A stretch of 64,000 nucleotides of DNA from Vannielia litorea (GCF_019801175.1 NZ_JAHVJR010000001.1:992001-1056000); one strand, 5' to 3'. Positions 51,823-61,377 are shown, counted from the stretch's first letter. The notes: a model not told the origin generated them from the sequence alone. Translations and numbers: made by a program.

Positions 51823-52770
51823 TCAGCGCAATCCGGCGCGGGCGGCGGCGCGGTCGATGGCGGCGAGTGTTGCCTGCGGGTTGGCATGATGCGGCATGTG
51901 GCCGACGCCGGGCAGGGCGGTGACGCGGGCGCCGGGGATGAGCGCGGCCATCGGGCGGGCGTGAATGTCGATCCCGACGGTGGTGTCGGCGGTGCCGTGG
52001 ATGATCTCGACCGGGATGCGCAAGGAAGGGTAGCGGGGCGAGAGTTGTTGCAGCGAGGCCTTCAGCTTCAGCACCTGCTGGCCGTTGTTGCGCAGGGAGG
52101 AGGCGCGGACGGTGAGCGGCGCGCCGACATGCTCGAGGTAGCCGCGCGGCGGGCGCTGGGGTTTGAAGATATCGGCCAGCGCGCTCTCGATCCGGCTGTC
52201 CGAGGCCAGCGCCGAGATCACCGGCACGGCGAAGGTGCGGCCAGCGGGTGAGCCGGTGAGGGAATAGAAGCCATCAAGCGGGCCCTCCCACGGCATGGTC
52301 GCCCCCGCGAGCGAGACTACGGCGGCCACCCGCTCGGGGTGTTCGACCGCCCAAGCCATTGCCACCGCGCCGCCGTAGCTGTGGCCGACGACCACCGCGC
52401 GGCGCACCCCGAGCTTGGCGGCCAACGCATCGAGGATCGCGGCCTGCTGCTGGGGTGTGCCGCCGCCGGCAATGGCCTCGGAATGGCCAAGGCCCGGACG
52501 GTCGACGGCGATGACGCGGTAGCGCCCCTTGAGTTCATCGACCATGCGGAAGGTGAAATCGCGCAGGTTGCCGCCCGCGCCGTGGATCAGGATCACCGCA
52601 GGCCCTTGCCCGGCCTCGACGTAATGCACCCGCGTGCCTGCGACCTCCACCACCGGGCCGACAGGCGGGTAGGCCGCTTCGGCGGAGCGCCTCTGGCTGG
52701 CGGAGCAGCCCGCCAGAATGGCGACGAGGGCGGCGACGCCTGCGAGGGTCAGCAGCATTTTGGGGAGCAT
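51823..52770 (-). CDS. Alpha/beta hydrolase lipoprotein
   Basis: A 315-residue alpha/beta-hydrolase with an N-terminal lipobox (ILAGC, residue 22), so it is probably membrane-anchored outside the cytoplasm. The nucleophile elbow GHSYGG, oxyanion HGAGGN and catalytic His in GVGHMPHHANP are visible. Substrate unknown. It lies 52 bases upstream of ppk2, same strand. Confidence 0.88.
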   Translation of the reverse strand: MLPKMLLTLAGVAALVAILAGCSASQRRSAEAAYPPVGPVVEVAGTRVHYVEAGQGPAVILIHGAGGNLRDFTFRMVDELKGRYRVIAVDRPGLGHSEAIAGGGTPQQQAAILDALAAKLGVRRAVVVGHSYGGAVAMAWAVEHPERVAAVVSLAGATMPWEGPLDGFYSLTGSPAGRTFAVPVISALASDSRIESALADIFKPQRPPRGYLEHVGAPLTVRASSLRNNGQQVLKLKASLQQLSPRYPSLRIPVEIIHGTADTTVGIDIHARPMAALIPGARVTALPGVGHMPHHANPQATLAAIDRAAARAGLR

Positions 52771-52866
52771 TCTGTTTCGCCCTCGGTTGCGGTCCTGGTG
52801 CTTAGGATACGCGGGCCGAGGGCGGATGGTTTCAGAAAACCTTGAGAAATCACTGGAAAGCGCGGG

Positions 52867-53793
52867 CTAGCCGGTGGTGCCGATCTTCTCGAGTTCGAAG
52901 GGCGTGGACTGGTAAATCTCGTTGATCCAGTTGCCGTAGAGCAGGTGGGCGTGGCTGCGCCAGCGGTTCAGCGGTTGGCGTGCGGGGTCATCCTCGGGGT
53001 AGTAGTTGACCGGCACGTTTATCGGCGAGCCAGCAGCAACGTCGCGGTCATATTCTTCCTTCAAGGTGCCACTGTCGTATTCGAAGTGGTTGAAGATGTA
53101 GAGCGCGCGGTGGGCCGGATCTTCAACAAGGCAGGGGCCGGCCTCGTTGGAGCCGATGAGGATGTTCAGCCCGGCGGCCTCGACCTCGGCCGACTTCATC
53201 TCGGTCCAGCGGCTGACCGGGATCAGCACGTCATCGGAGAAGCCGCGCAGGTAGGGCGAGGCGGGGGCGAGGTTGGCGTGGCGCAGGCAGCCGAAGAGCT
53301 TGTGATCGAGCAGGTGCTTGGGCACGCCGTGGAAGTGGTTGATCATCGCCATGCCGCCCCAGCAGACGCCGAAGGTGGAATGCACGTTGGTCTGGGTCCA
53401 GTCCATCACGCGTTTCAGCTCGTCCCAATATGTGACCTCCTCGAAGGGGAGGTGCTCGATCGGGGCGCCGGTGATGATGAGGCCGTCGAGCTTTTCGCCC
53501 GAGGCCTCGACCTCGGAGAAGGGCCGGTAGAAGTTTTCCATGTGCTCGGCGGCGGTGTTCTTGGTCTCATGCTCGCTCATCCGGATCAGTTGGAAGTCGA
53601 TCTGGAGGGGCGTCGCACCGATGAGCCGGGCGAACTGGGTCTCGGTCTGGATCTTCTTGGGCATCAGGTTGAGCAGCCCGATGCGGATGGGCCGGATATC
53701 CTGGCTATGCGCGCGGCCCTCGCCCATGACCATCACGCCCTCGCGCTCGAGCACGGCGTAGGCGGGAAGGTCGGAGGGCAGGGTGATGGGCAT
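52867..53793 (-). CDS. metAA: Homoserine O-acetyltransferase (MetA family)
   Basis: A 308-residue MetA-family acyltransferase in methionine synthesis. Catalytic residues are Cys144 (FGVCWGGMA), His236 and Glu238 (IFNHFEYD). At the specificity position the sequence reads GAPIEHL, with Glu113; a Glu there is known to favour acetyl-CoA, whereas Gly favours succinyl-CoA, so acetylation is expected. It follows an uncharacterised P-loop gene by 33 bases. No SAM-II riboswitch fits in that gap. Confidence 0.93.
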   Translation of the reverse strand: MPITLPSDLPAYAVLEREGVMVMGEGRAHSQDIRPIRIGLLNLMPKKIQTETQFARLIGATPLQIDFQLIRMSEHETKNTAAEHMENFYRPFSEVEASGEKLDGLIITGAPIEHLPFEEVTYWDELKRVMDWTQTNVHSTFGVCWGGMAMINHFHGVPKHLLDHKLFGCLRHANLAPASPYLRGFSDDVLIPVSRWTEMKSAEVEAAGLNILIGSNEAGPCLVEDPAHRALYIFNHFEYDSGTLKEEYDRDVAAGSPINVPVNYYPEDDPARQPLNRWRSHAHLLYGNWINEIYQSTPFELEKIGTTG

Positions 53794-53826
53794 TGCGCTG
53801 TCTTTCAGGGTTGCGGAGATGCGGAT

Positions 53827-54699
53827 TTAGGTCGGCTGGTGCTTGCGCTCAAGGGCGCGGGCGATGAGTTGGTTGAAGGCCTCTTCGCTGTTCACGGCCT
53901 TGGCCTCGTCGGCGGTTATGCTCACGCCCCAGTTCCGCGCCATCGCCTCGTAGAGCGGCTGGCGGTGGGCGAGGGCTTTGGAATAGGTGAAACGGATGAA
54001 GGCATCCGGGTCAACATCGGCCTCGGAGATGTTGTTTTCGCTTAGATATTCGGCCCAGACGCGGGCCAGAAAATCGGGGCGGTAGCTCATCGGTTTGGGG
54101 GCCTTGTCGAAGCGGCGGATCAGCTCGGCGGTATGCGCCTCGCTGCCCTCGATCCAGACCATCAGGCACTGGCGGCTGAGTTCGCTTAGCAGCGGATCGG
54201 CCATATCCTCCGGGTCCACCCATTCGCAGATCGAGCCGCCGGTGTCGCAGATGAAATGCGGGTAGCCATAGAGCGCCTCGGCCCGTTCGATGAAATAGCC
54301 CGTGTCCATCAGCGCCCGCTCCTCGGCTTCGCGGAACTGGGCCTGGCGGCGGGTGTATTCGGTCATCTCCATGCCGCCCTTCTCGGGGCTGCCCGGCTTG
54401 CCGAGGTAGGTGGAGACGGGGCTGAGGTTGTGGAAGGTGATGTTGGAGCCGATGTAGATGGAATCCGTCATCAGCAGCTCGCGCAGGAACGGCACTTTCA
54501 TCGCCTCGCGCTTGGCGTTGTCGGCGATGCGCTCGCCCATGTAGCGGGTGCCGATGCGGTAATCGATCGAGTAGTGGAACCATGCTCCGCTGTCGCGCAG
54601 CAGCTGGCTCAGGTGGGTCTTGCCCAGCCCGGACATGCCGAAGAGCAGCACGCGCTTTTGCGCGGCGGCGGTCCAGTCTGCTGCGGTATTGTAGATCAT
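53827..54699 (-). CDS. P-loop ATPase of unknown function upstream of metAA
   Basis: A 290-residue protein. Its Walker A motif is LLFGMSGLGKTHLSQLL at residues 18-34. Other conserved-looking patches are SIDYRIGTRYMGERI, SPEKGGMEMTEYTRRQ and FICDTGGSICEWVDPED. It resembles small kinases or AAA-like nucleotidases but no substrate can be given. GAGGG precedes the ATG. Co-transcription with metAA suggests a link to methionine metabolism. Confidence 0.82.
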   Translation of the reverse strand: MIYNTAADWTAAAQKRVLLFGMSGLGKTHLSQLLRDSGAWFHYSIDYRIGTRYMGERIADNAKREAMKVPFLRELLMTDSIYIGSNITFHNLSPVSTYLGKPGSPEKGGMEMTEYTRRQAQFREAEERALMDTGYFIERAEALYGYPHFICDTGGSICEWVDPEDMADPLLSELSRQCLMVWIEGSEAHTAELIRRFDKAPKPMSYRPDFLARVWAEYLSENNISEADVDPDAFIRFTYSKALAHRQPLYEAMARNWGVSITADEAKAVNSEEAFNQLIARALERKHQPT

Positions 54700-54758
54700 G
54701 GGTGTCCCTCGTCGTTGCCGGGAGGGGTAGCGCGGGGGGCGGGAACGGTCCAGTGGTT

Positions 54759-55673
54759 TCAGGCGGGGCGGGGGCGCAGGCGGCGCCACAGTCGCCCGTC
54801 GAGCACGACGAGACCGAGCGCCAGAAGAGCGAAGCCGGCATAGGCGCGGGGGTGGAGCGCCTCGTTCAGCACCAGCGCTCCGAGGCCGATGGCAACTGGC
54901 GGGATCAGCAGGGTGACCAGAAGCAGGTTGCCCGCCCCGGCCATGCCGAGCACGCGGTAGTAGAGGAGGTAGGCGCAGGCGGTGGCGATCAGTGCGTAAT
55001 AGGCGATGGCGGCGGTGCCGCGGGCCGTGGCGGGCAGGTCGATGTTGCCTTCGAGCAGCAGCGTGAGGGGGATGAGCATGAAGGTGGAGCAGGTGAGCAT
55101 GCCTGCGGCGGCCACGGTGGGGGAGAGGCCCTTTAGGCGCACGCGGGCCCATGCGCCTGCAAGCGCGTAGCACAGTGTGCCCGCCAGCACGGCGAGTTGC
55201 GCGAGAGAGCGGAGCGAGAAGCCTTGCAGCACGGCAGGCCCGACGGTGACGGCCACGCCCGCGAACCCGAGGCAGACGCCGGTCAGGCGGCGCGCGGTGA
55301 GGCGCTCGTCTGCAAAGACGAGGGCGGCAACCAGCACCCCGGCGACGGCGGTGAAGGCGTTGAGGATCGAGGTCAGACCGCTTTCAATCGTCAGCTGGCC
55401 CCAGGCCATGAGGGTGAAGGGCAGCACGTTGTTCAGCAGGCCCATCACCGCGAAGCTGCCCCAGAGGGCCGCGCCGCGTGGCAGCGCTTCGCCGCGCAGC
55501 CACACCAGCGCCCAGAGCACAAGAGCGGCCCAACCGACCCGGTGGCAGACCGAGGAGAGCACGCTCACCTCGTCCAGCGCCACCCGGATCGACAGGAAGG
55601 AGGCGCCCCAGATGAGCCCGAGAAGCAGCAGCTCGGCCCAGGCGCGGGCGGGGATATCGGTGGTTTGGGTCAT
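54759..55673 (-). CDS. EamA/DMT-family transporter
   Basis: A 304-residue, ten-helix protein of the drug/metabolite transporter superfamily. The two-repeat layout includes WGASFLSIRVALDEVS at the start and the second-half motif TARRLTGVCLGFAGVAVTV. Likely exports a metabolite; substrate unknown. It lies 59 bases upstream of the P-loop gene on the same strand. Confidence 0.9.
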   Translation of the reverse strand: MTQTTDIPARAWAELLLLGLIWGASFLSIRVALDEVSVLSSVCHRVGWAALVLWALVWLRGEALPRGAALWGSFAVMGLLNNVLPFTLMAWGQLTIESGLTSILNAFTAVAGVLVAALVFADERLTARRLTGVCLGFAGVAVTVGPAVLQGFSLRSLAQLAVLAGTLCYALAGAWARVRLKGLSPTVAAAGMLTCSTFMLIPLTLLLEGNIDLPATARGTAAIAYYALIATACAYLLYYRVLGMAGAGNLLLVTLLIPPVAIGLGALVLNEALHPRAYAGFALLALGLVVLDGRLWRRLRPRPA

Positions 55674-55725
55674 GGTCCGGGTTTAGCGGCGGGCCGGGGG
55701 CGGGGCGACCCGGAAGTTGCGGCAA

Positions 55726-55758
55726 GCAAAAGGCCCCGCGCGGGATGCACGAGGCCTT
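55726..55758 (-). terminator. Intrinsic terminator after the FadL-type porin gene
   Basis: On the minus strand AAGGCC-T-CGTGC, loop ATCCC, GCGCG-G-GGCCTT forms a 12-pair stem (two G-U) and runs into TTTT. It lies 26 bases after the porin stop. Confidence 0.85.
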
Positions 55759-55784
55759 GAATGAGATCGCTTTTTCGACTGAGA

Positions 55785-56885
55785 TCAGAAGGTGTAGCCG
55801 ACGCGGAGGCCGACGCCGACAGCGGTGTTGCCGGAGAAGTCGCCGAAGGTGGTGCCGGGGGCGGTGGGGTTCTCGGTGCGGGCGTCGCCGACCCAGCTGT
55901 AGTTAACGCCACCGGTGATGATGGCCTTGCCCACGGTGTAGCGGCCGGCGAGGCCGATCGAGGTGCGGCCATCGGTCGGGCCGAGGTTGCCGGAGAAGCC
56001 GCCGTTCTGGGCTTCGTAGCTGACGGTCGCGATGCCGGCGAAGTTGTCGGTAAAGCGACGGGCCACGCCGACGGTGTAGGTGACCACGTCATCCTCGTAA
56101 TCCACCAGCGAGCTGCCGGTTGCGAGGTTGTAGCCGAAGGGCGTGATATCGAATTCCGACCAGTCGACCCAGCGGACCGAGGCCAGCAGCAGGGTGCCTT
56201 CAGCGATGCCGGTCTGGGCTTCGAGGTTCAGCGACTGCGGGAAGGTCGTTTCGAACGGAAGCGAGGGGCTGCCGTTTTCAATCGCCGCGAACTCATGGGT
56301 GATCGCGGAGTGGTAGGTCAGCGCGATGCGCATGGCGATCTCGGGCTTCTCATAGGCCGCGCCGATGAAATAGCCGAGTTCGGAGCTGGTCGGCGCCTGC
56401 AGCGTGTAGCCGTTGAAGAGCGCAACGTTGCCCTTGACCTGCTGCATCCGCAGACCGCCGTGGATCGAGAAGCCGCCATCAAGCTTGTACTTGGCGATCA
56501 GCTTGAGCTCGTCGACGTTGAGGTCGGCGTTGGAGCCGCCGTAGGCGTAGCCGGTGCCCATCGGATAGTAGACATCGGCGCCGAAGGGCTGCTCGAAGAT
56601 GAAGCCGATCGAGAGGCGATCGTTCACATCGGTTTTGAAGGCGAAGGAGAGCGAGGTGTAGTCGCCCGACATGTCGCCGGAGTCCGGACCTGCCGGGAAG
56701 GGGCCAAGCCCGCTGGCGGCGACACCGGACACATCCGGGCTGACGCGGCTGATCGAAAACTCGCCGTAGCTGCCCGGCTCATACATGAAGCCGATGGATT
56801 GCGTGGTGCGCTCGATTCCGCCCGCGGATGCGGCGGTTGCGGTGGCCAGAAGGGCCGCGGCGGCGCTGGTGGTTGTGCGTTTCAT
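55785..56885 (-). CDS. FadL/OmpP1-type outer membrane transport protein
   Basis: A 366-residue outer membrane beta-barrel with a signal peptide (cleavage after ATAASA), alternating amphipathic strands and a C-terminal Phe (LRVGYTF) typical of barrel insertion. The pattern SFAFKTDVNDRLSIGFIFEQPFGADVYYP fits the long-chain fatty acid/hydrophobic compound channel family. A terminator follows. Confidence 0.88.
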   Translation of the reverse strand: MKRTTTSAAAALLATATAASAGGIERTTQSIGFMYEPGSYGEFSISRVSPDVSGVAASGLGPFPAGPDSGDMSGDYTSLSFAFKTDVNDRLSIGFIFEQPFGADVYYPMGTGYAYGGSNADLNVDELKLIAKYKLDGGFSIHGGLRMQQVKGNVALFNGYTLQAPTSSELGYFIGAAYEKPEIAMRIALTYHSAITHEFAAIENGSPSLPFETTFPQSLNLEAQTGIAEGTLLLASVRWVDWSEFDITPFGYNLATGSSLVDYEDDVVTYTVGVARRFTDNFAGIATVSYEAQNGGFSGNLGPTDGRTSIGLAGRYTVGKAIITGGVNYSWVGDARTENPTAPGTTFGDFSGNTAVGVGLRVGYTF

Positions 56886-57045
56886 TCGGTTTCCTCCCCG
56901 AAGTGTCTCCCGATTGACACCTTTTTGAGCAGGCCGTGATTTTTCGTCAATTTGTTACCCTGCGTCAGAGCGCAAAACAGGCGCTGGGTGGCGGGAATGT
57001 CGCAAAAATCGTGTCTTGCGGCACACAGCCCGGTGCGCGTGGGGG

Positions 57046-57969
57046 TCAACGCGCGTTCGCGCGCAGGTTGATGAAGTTGCCGCCGAGGATCAGCGCCGCG
57101 CCGAGGACCACCCAGATATCGAGCGACTCGCCGTAGAAGGCCATGCCGACGAAGGCCAGCAGGGGCAGGCGGATGAAGTCCATCGGCATGACGATGGAGG
57201 CGGGCGCGAGCGAGAGGGCGCGGGTCAGGCAGGTGTGGGCGGTCAGCCCGGCGACGCCGATCAGCACCACATAGGGGATGGCCGAGGTGGAGGGCCATGT
57301 CATGTGGCCGTCGAGAAAGCCGCAGGCCAGCCCGAAGACCGCCTGCATTGTGGTGATGTAGAACAGGATGCAGAGCACCGAGGCCTGACGGGTCAGCACC
57401 TTGGTGAAGATCGCGGTGAGGGCAAAGCCGACGGCTGCCGCCGCCGCCGCCGTCAGACCGGGGTCGAGGTTGGTGAAGTCGGGGCGGGCGACGATGAGCA
57501 CGCCGATGAAGCCGAGCCCGGCGCTCAGGGCTTTTACAGCCGTGAAGCGCTCGCCAAGGAAGAGCGCGGCCAGCAGGATCACCCAGAGCGGCGAGGTGAA
57601 CTCGATGGAGATGACCTGCGCCAGCGGGGCCATTGTGATGGCGAAGAACCACAGGTTCTGCCCGGCGAAGTGGGCCACGTTGCGGGCGAAGTGGAGGTGC
57701 AGCTGGCGGGTGGTGATCTGGTGGGTCTGGCGCGTGGCGAAGACCAGCGAGACGATGATGAAGAGCCCGACGAAGCTGCGATAGGTCATGATCTCGAAGG
57801 TATCGAGCTCGACCGACACCTGCCGCCCGGCCACGGCCATGGTGGCGAAGGAGGCGATTGCGCCCAGCATCCAGCCCATCGCGGGCAGCAGGGCGTTGGA
57901 TTCGGGTGTGCGGGGGCGGGCGGCGACACCGGCGGGCGCGATCTCGCCGGGCGAGGGGCTGCGGCTCAC
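57046..57969 (-). CDS. EamA/DMT-family transporter
   Basis: A 307-residue, ten-helix DMT protein (first helix GWMLGAIASFATMAVAGRQVSVE; second repeat LGERFTAVKALSAGLGFIGVLIVARPDF). Start GTG at 57969 overlaps the upstream ABM gene stop (GTGA), so the two are coupled. Substrate unknown. Confidence 0.88.
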   Translation of the reverse strand: MSRSPSPGEIAPAGVAARPRTPESNALLPAMGWMLGAIASFATMAVAGRQVSVELDTFEIMTYRSFVGLFIIVSLVFATRQTHQITTRQLHLHFARNVAHFAGQNLWFFAITMAPLAQVISIEFTSPLWVILLAALFLGERFTAVKALSAGLGFIGVLIVARPDFTNLDPGLTAAAAAAVGFALTAIFTKVLTRQASVLCILFYITTMQAVFGLACGFLDGHMTWPSTSAIPYVVLIGVAGLTAHTCLTRALSLAPASIVMPMDFIRLPLLAFVGMAFYGESLDIWVVLGAALILGGNFINLRANAR

Positions 57970-58250
57970 GCCTCCTCCTCGGTCACGGTGAAGTCGCGGG
58001 TGATCTCGCCGCTGGATTCGCCCCATGCGGAGGATTTGGTGCGGGCCTGATGCGCGGCGAAGGCCTCGGGGCTCTCGAACAGCTCGTCGAGGTGCCAGAC
58101 CATCGGATCATCGCCTTGGGTCAGGTTGAAATGGATGTTGCCGGGTTCGGCGCGGCTGAGGCGAATGTGCTCGGGCAGCAGCTTGCGGGCGGTCTTGGCC
58201 TGCGCTTCAGTCGTGCAGATGAGGCGGCCCTCGACGCGGATCTGTCCCAT
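57966..58250 (-). CDS. ABM-domain protein (putative quinol monooxygenase-like)
   Basis: A 94-residue ABM domain: IRVEGRLICTTEAQAKTARKLLPEHIRLSRAEPGN, then HFNLTQGDDPMVWHLDELF and AFAAHQARTKSSAWGE, which matches YgiN-like small monooxygenases. It is the first gene of a pair with the DMT transporter. Confidence 0.87.
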   Translation of the reverse strand: MGQIRVEGRLICTTEAQAKTARKLLPEHIRLSRAEPGNIHFNLTQGDDPMVWHLDELFESPEAFAAHQARTKSSAWGESSGEITRDFTVTEEEA

Positions 58251-58345
58251 GCTCTTCTCCTCCCGGCTGCGACTGGGCGGAAGGTGGGGCGGCGGGGGAG
58301 GAAGGTCAAGCGCCGAAGCGCCCGCCTTCGCCCCGCGCCCGGCGA

Positions 58346-59155
58346 TCACTCTGCCGCGTTGGGAAAGAACAACTGTTTGCCGTTGGGGGCGAAGGCCTGA
58401 ATGGCATCTTGACCCTCGGGGCCGAGCAGCCATTTGGCGAAGGTTTCGGCCTCGACGATGCGGGTAGCGGGGCAGGCGGCAGGGCTGACCACGATGAGGC
58501 CGTACTGGTTGAAGAGCTTGGGGTCGCCCTCCACAAGAATCTCGAAATCGCCCTTGTTGGCGAAGGTGTCCCATGTGGCGCGGTCGGTCAGCACATAGGC
58601 GCCCTGCGCGGTGCCGAGGTTGAGGGTGGCGCCCATGCCGGAGCCGGTCTCGAGATACCATGTGCCGGAGGCGGCCTTGGGGTCGGCCCCGGCCTCGGAC
58701 CAGAGCGCAAGCTCGGCCTTGTTGGTTCCCGAGTCGTCGGCGCGGGAGGCGAAGGGCGCCTCGCTCACGGCAATGGCGGAGAGAGCGGCGAGGATATCGT
58801 CGCCCGCCGCGCTGGCGGGGTCGGCGGCGGGGCCGACGAGGATAAAGTCGTTATACATCAGCGGGTGGCGGGCCAGCCCCTTGCCCTCGGCGACAAAGGC
58901 CTCCTCTGCGGCGCGGGCGTGGGTGATGAGCATGTCGCCATCGCAGTTGCCTGCGTTCTTCAGCGCCTGACCGGTGCCGACAGCGACCACGCGCACGTCG
59001 ATCCCGGTCTTCTCCTCGAAGATCGGCAGCAGGTGCTCGTAGAGGCCCGAGTTCTGGGTGGAGGTGGTGCTTTGCACGGTGATGTGGCTCTGCGCGGCGG
59101 CGGGCAGGGCGCCCAGCAGGGCGAGGGCGGCGGCGGTGACGAGGGGGCGGATCAC
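58346..59155 (-). CDS. tupA: Tungstate ABC transporter substrate-binding protein
   Basis: A 269-residue periplasmic protein with a signal peptide (AALALLGALPAAAQ). The TupA ligand motif TTSTQNSGL follows the signal, with DGDMLITHARAAEE and RADDSGTNKAELALW. It delivers tungstate to TupBC. Its start overlaps the tupC stop by four bases; it is last in the tupBCA order. Confidence 0.94.
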   Translation of the reverse strand: MIRPLVTAAALALLGALPAAAQSHITVQSTTSTQNSGLYEHLLPIFEEKTGIDVRVVAVGTGQALKNAGNCDGDMLITHARAAEEAFVAEGKGLARHPLMYNDFILVGPAADPASAAGDDILAALSAIAVSEAPFASRADDSGTNKAELALWSEAGADPKAASGTWYLETGSGMGATLNLGTAQGAYVLTDRATWDTFANKGDFEILVEGDPKLFNQYGLIVVSPAACPATRIVEAETFAKWLLGPEGQDAIQAFAPNGKQLFFPNAAE

Positions 59156-59895
59156 AGGATGAGTCTTCCTTCAAGGTAGGCTTGGGCCTCGGCAGAGGCG
59201 GGGGTGGAAAAGAAGCGGGGCGCGGGAGCGTGCTCGACGGCGCGGCCCTTGTGGAGGAACACGACATCGCCGGCGAGGCGCTCGGCCTGGGCTCGGTCGT
59301 GGGTGACGAGGATGACCTTCACCCCGCGCCCGGCAGCGCGCAGGGTGATGGCCTCGATCGCGGCGGTGGCCTTGGGGTCGAGCGATGCGGTGGGTTCATC
59401 GAGCAACAATAGCGCCGGGTCGCCAGCAAGCGCCCGGGCCATCGCCAGCCGCTGCTGCTCACCACCCGAGAGCGAGCGGGCGGGAGAAGCGGCGATGGCG
59501 GTGAGGTCGCATTGCTCCAGCAGGTCGGAAATACGGGCCGGGCGGGCGGCGCGGGGCACGCCTGCGAGTTTGAGCGCATGGGCGAGGTTGGCGCGGGCGG
59601 AGCGGCGCAGGAGCACCGGCTTTTGGAACACCAACGCGGGGTGGGCGAGGCGTGGCGCGAGGTTAATCTCGCCCGCATCGGGCGGGATGATCCCGGCGAT
59701 GGCCCGCAGCAGAAGGCTCTTTCCCGCGCCGTTCGGCCCCAGAAGCGCGGTGATGCCGGTGTGCCCGAGGGTCAGCGACACGCCCCGCAGCAGCGCGCGC
59801 CCGGAGCGCGACAGGTGCAGCCCCGATATGGCGATGCCCGGCTCGGCATCGGGGGGCTCGGGCCGGGAGAGCGGGATGACGCGGCGTTCAGCCAT
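59152..59895 (-). CDS. tupC: Tungstate ABC transporter ATP-binding protein
   Basis: A 247-residue ABC ATPase with Walker A LLGPNGAGKSLL, signature SLSGGEQQRLAMARAL, Walker B LLLLDEPTASLDP and the H-loop VTHDRAQA. It overlaps tupB upstream and tupA downstream, forming one operon. Confidence 0.94.
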   Translation of the reverse strand: MAERRVIPLSRPEPPDAEPGIAISGLHLSRSGRALLRGVSLTLGHTGITALLGPNGAGKSLLLRAIAGIIPPDAGEINLAPRLAHPALVFQKPVLLRRSARANLAHALKLAGVPRAARPARISDLLEQCDLTAIAASPARSLSGGEQQRLAMARALAGDPALLLLDEPTASLDPKATAAIEAITLRAAGRGVKVILVTHDRAQAERLAGDVVFLHKGRAVEHAPAPRFFSTPASAEAQAYLEGRLIL

Positions 59896-60595
59896 GCGCA
59901 GGCTCCCCGATCCGCTGGCGTAGGCCCATGAGGGCGGCGTTGATCGCCAGCGAGGCGACCAGCAGCACGATGCCGAGCGCCAGTGCCAGCGCCAACTCGC
60001 CGCGCGAGGTTTCCAGCGCGATGGCGGTGGTCATCACGCGGGTCAGATGGTCGATGTTGCCGCCGACGATCATCACTGCGCCGACCTCGGCCATGGCGCG
60101 GCCCAGCCCGGCGAGGGCGGCAGTTACCAGCGCAGGGCGGGCCTCCCACAGCAGGGTGCCCATGGCCTGAGCACGGGTGGCGCGCAGGGCGCGGAGGGTT
60201 TCGGAGTACTCGGCGTCGAGATCCTCCACCACCTGGCGGGTCAGCGCGGCGATGATGGGGGTGACCAGCACGACCTGCGCGATGACCATGGCGGTCGGGG
60301 TGTAGAGCAGGCCGAGCACGCCGAGCGGACCCGCGCGGGAGAGCAGCATGTAGAGCACGAGGCCGACGACCACGGGGGGCAGGCCCATTGCCGCCGAAAC
60401 CGCCAGAGAGAGCGCCCCGCGCCCGCGGAACCGGCCCACGGCGAGCAACGCCCCGAGCGGGAAGCCGATGGAGCAGGCGATGAGCACAGCCAGCCCGGTG
60501 ACCTGCGCAGAGAGCGAGACGATTTCGAGAAAATCGGCATCCGCCCGGACGATCAGCCCGGCAGCCTCGGCAATGGCCTCGCGGAATGCAGACAT
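59888..60595 (-). CDS. tupB: Tungstate ABC transporter permease
   Basis: A 235-residue inner membrane permease with five or six hydrophobic segments and the EAA-type loop ETLRALRATRAQAMGTLLWEARP. First gene of the tupBCA operon. Confidence 0.93.
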   Translation of the reverse strand: MSAFREAIAEAAGLIVRADADFLEIVSLSAQVTGLAVLIACSIGFPLGALLAVGRFRGRGALSLAVSAAMGLPPVVVGLVLYMLLSRAGPLGVLGLLYTPTAMVIAQVVLVTPIIAALTRQVVEDLDAEYSETLRALRATRAQAMGTLLWEARPALVTAALAGLGRAMAEVGAVMIVGGNIDHLTRVMTTAIALETSRGELALALALGIVLLVASLAINAALMGLRQRIGEPAHG

Positions 60596-60725
60596 GGCGG
60601 ATGGCCCCTCCCAAGGCAGCTCGGGCGCATCCTATGTGGGAATCGGGCGGGGCGGAAACCAGACTTTCGACTCTGTGGGGCCTTTGAGCGACCTGGCCGT
60701 TTGGTGGCGCTCAGGGGCGCGCATG

Positions 60726-60755
60726 AAAAAGGGGTGGTGCGCAAGGCACCACCCC
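60726..60755 (-). terminator. Intrinsic terminator after the outer membrane protein gene
   Basis: A perfect 10-pair hairpin on the minus strand (GGGGTGGTGC, loop CTTGC, GCACCACCCC) followed by five T residues, 28 bases after the stop. Confidence 0.93.
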
Positions 60756-60783
60756 TCTCATCGACCTCTGATCGGGGACGCGG

Positions 60784-61377
60784 TCAGAAGTTGTAGCTCA
60801 CGCCGATGCTGAAGGTGTCGTGCGACACGTCCAGACCATCGGTGTCACCGAAGTCGTTGAACTGGTGGTTCAGGTACTCACCGCGCACCGAGATCGACTC
60901 GGTTGCGGCATATTCCAGACCGGCACCCAGCACGTAGCCGTCGCCGCTATCACCTTCGACGGTGAGGTTGGAGTAACCAGCGGTGGCGTAGGGCAGGAAG
61001 TTGCCAGCGTCGTAGCCGAGGCGGCCTTTGAGCATCCACTCGTCGGCGTCTGCATCACCGGCGTCGGTGCCGATGGAGAGGGAGCTGTAGGCCAGTTCGC
61101 CACCGTAGACGAGGCTGCCGTTGTCCCACAGGTAACCGCCGTAGAGGCCGTAGTTGTCATTCACGTCGAAGTCGGTGGAAGCGGTGCCGTCATCCACTTC
61201 GCCCGAGCCTGTGCCAAAGGACAGGCCGACGTAGCCGCCGGACCAGTCGCGGCCAGCGTCGTAGACGGGCGCGGGAGCAGCGACCGGGGTCTCAACGATG
61301 ACCGGGTCGAGGTTGCCTGCAAAGGCCGGTAGGGCCAGTAGAGCGGGGAGGGTGGCTGCTACGATTGTCTTCTTCAT
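60784..61377 (-). CDS. Outer membrane beta-barrel protein (Omp25/opacity type)
   Basis: A 197-residue protein: signal peptide (MKKTIVAATLPALLALPAFA), Pro/Ala-rich linker, then an eight-strand barrel (DWSGGYVGLSFGTGSGE ... LPYATAGYSNLTVEG ... FSIGVSYNF) ending in Phe. ATG 61377 has AAGGA upstream. This is a small structural porin-like protein. Confidence 0.92.
   Translation of the reverse strand: MKKTIVAATLPALLALPAFAGNLDPVIVETPVAAPAPVYDAGRDWSGGYVGLSFGTGSGEVDDGTASTDFDVNDNYGLYGGYLWDNGSLVYGGELAYSSLSIGTDAGDADADEWMLKGRLGYDAGNFLPYATAGYSNLTVEGDSGDGYVLGAGLEYAATESISVRGEYLNHQFNDFGDTDGLDVSHDTFSIGVSYNF

Noticed and set aside
53794..53826. Possible SAM-II riboswitch upstream of metAA
   Set aside because: The gap is only 33 bases and holds no matching pseudoknot sequence.
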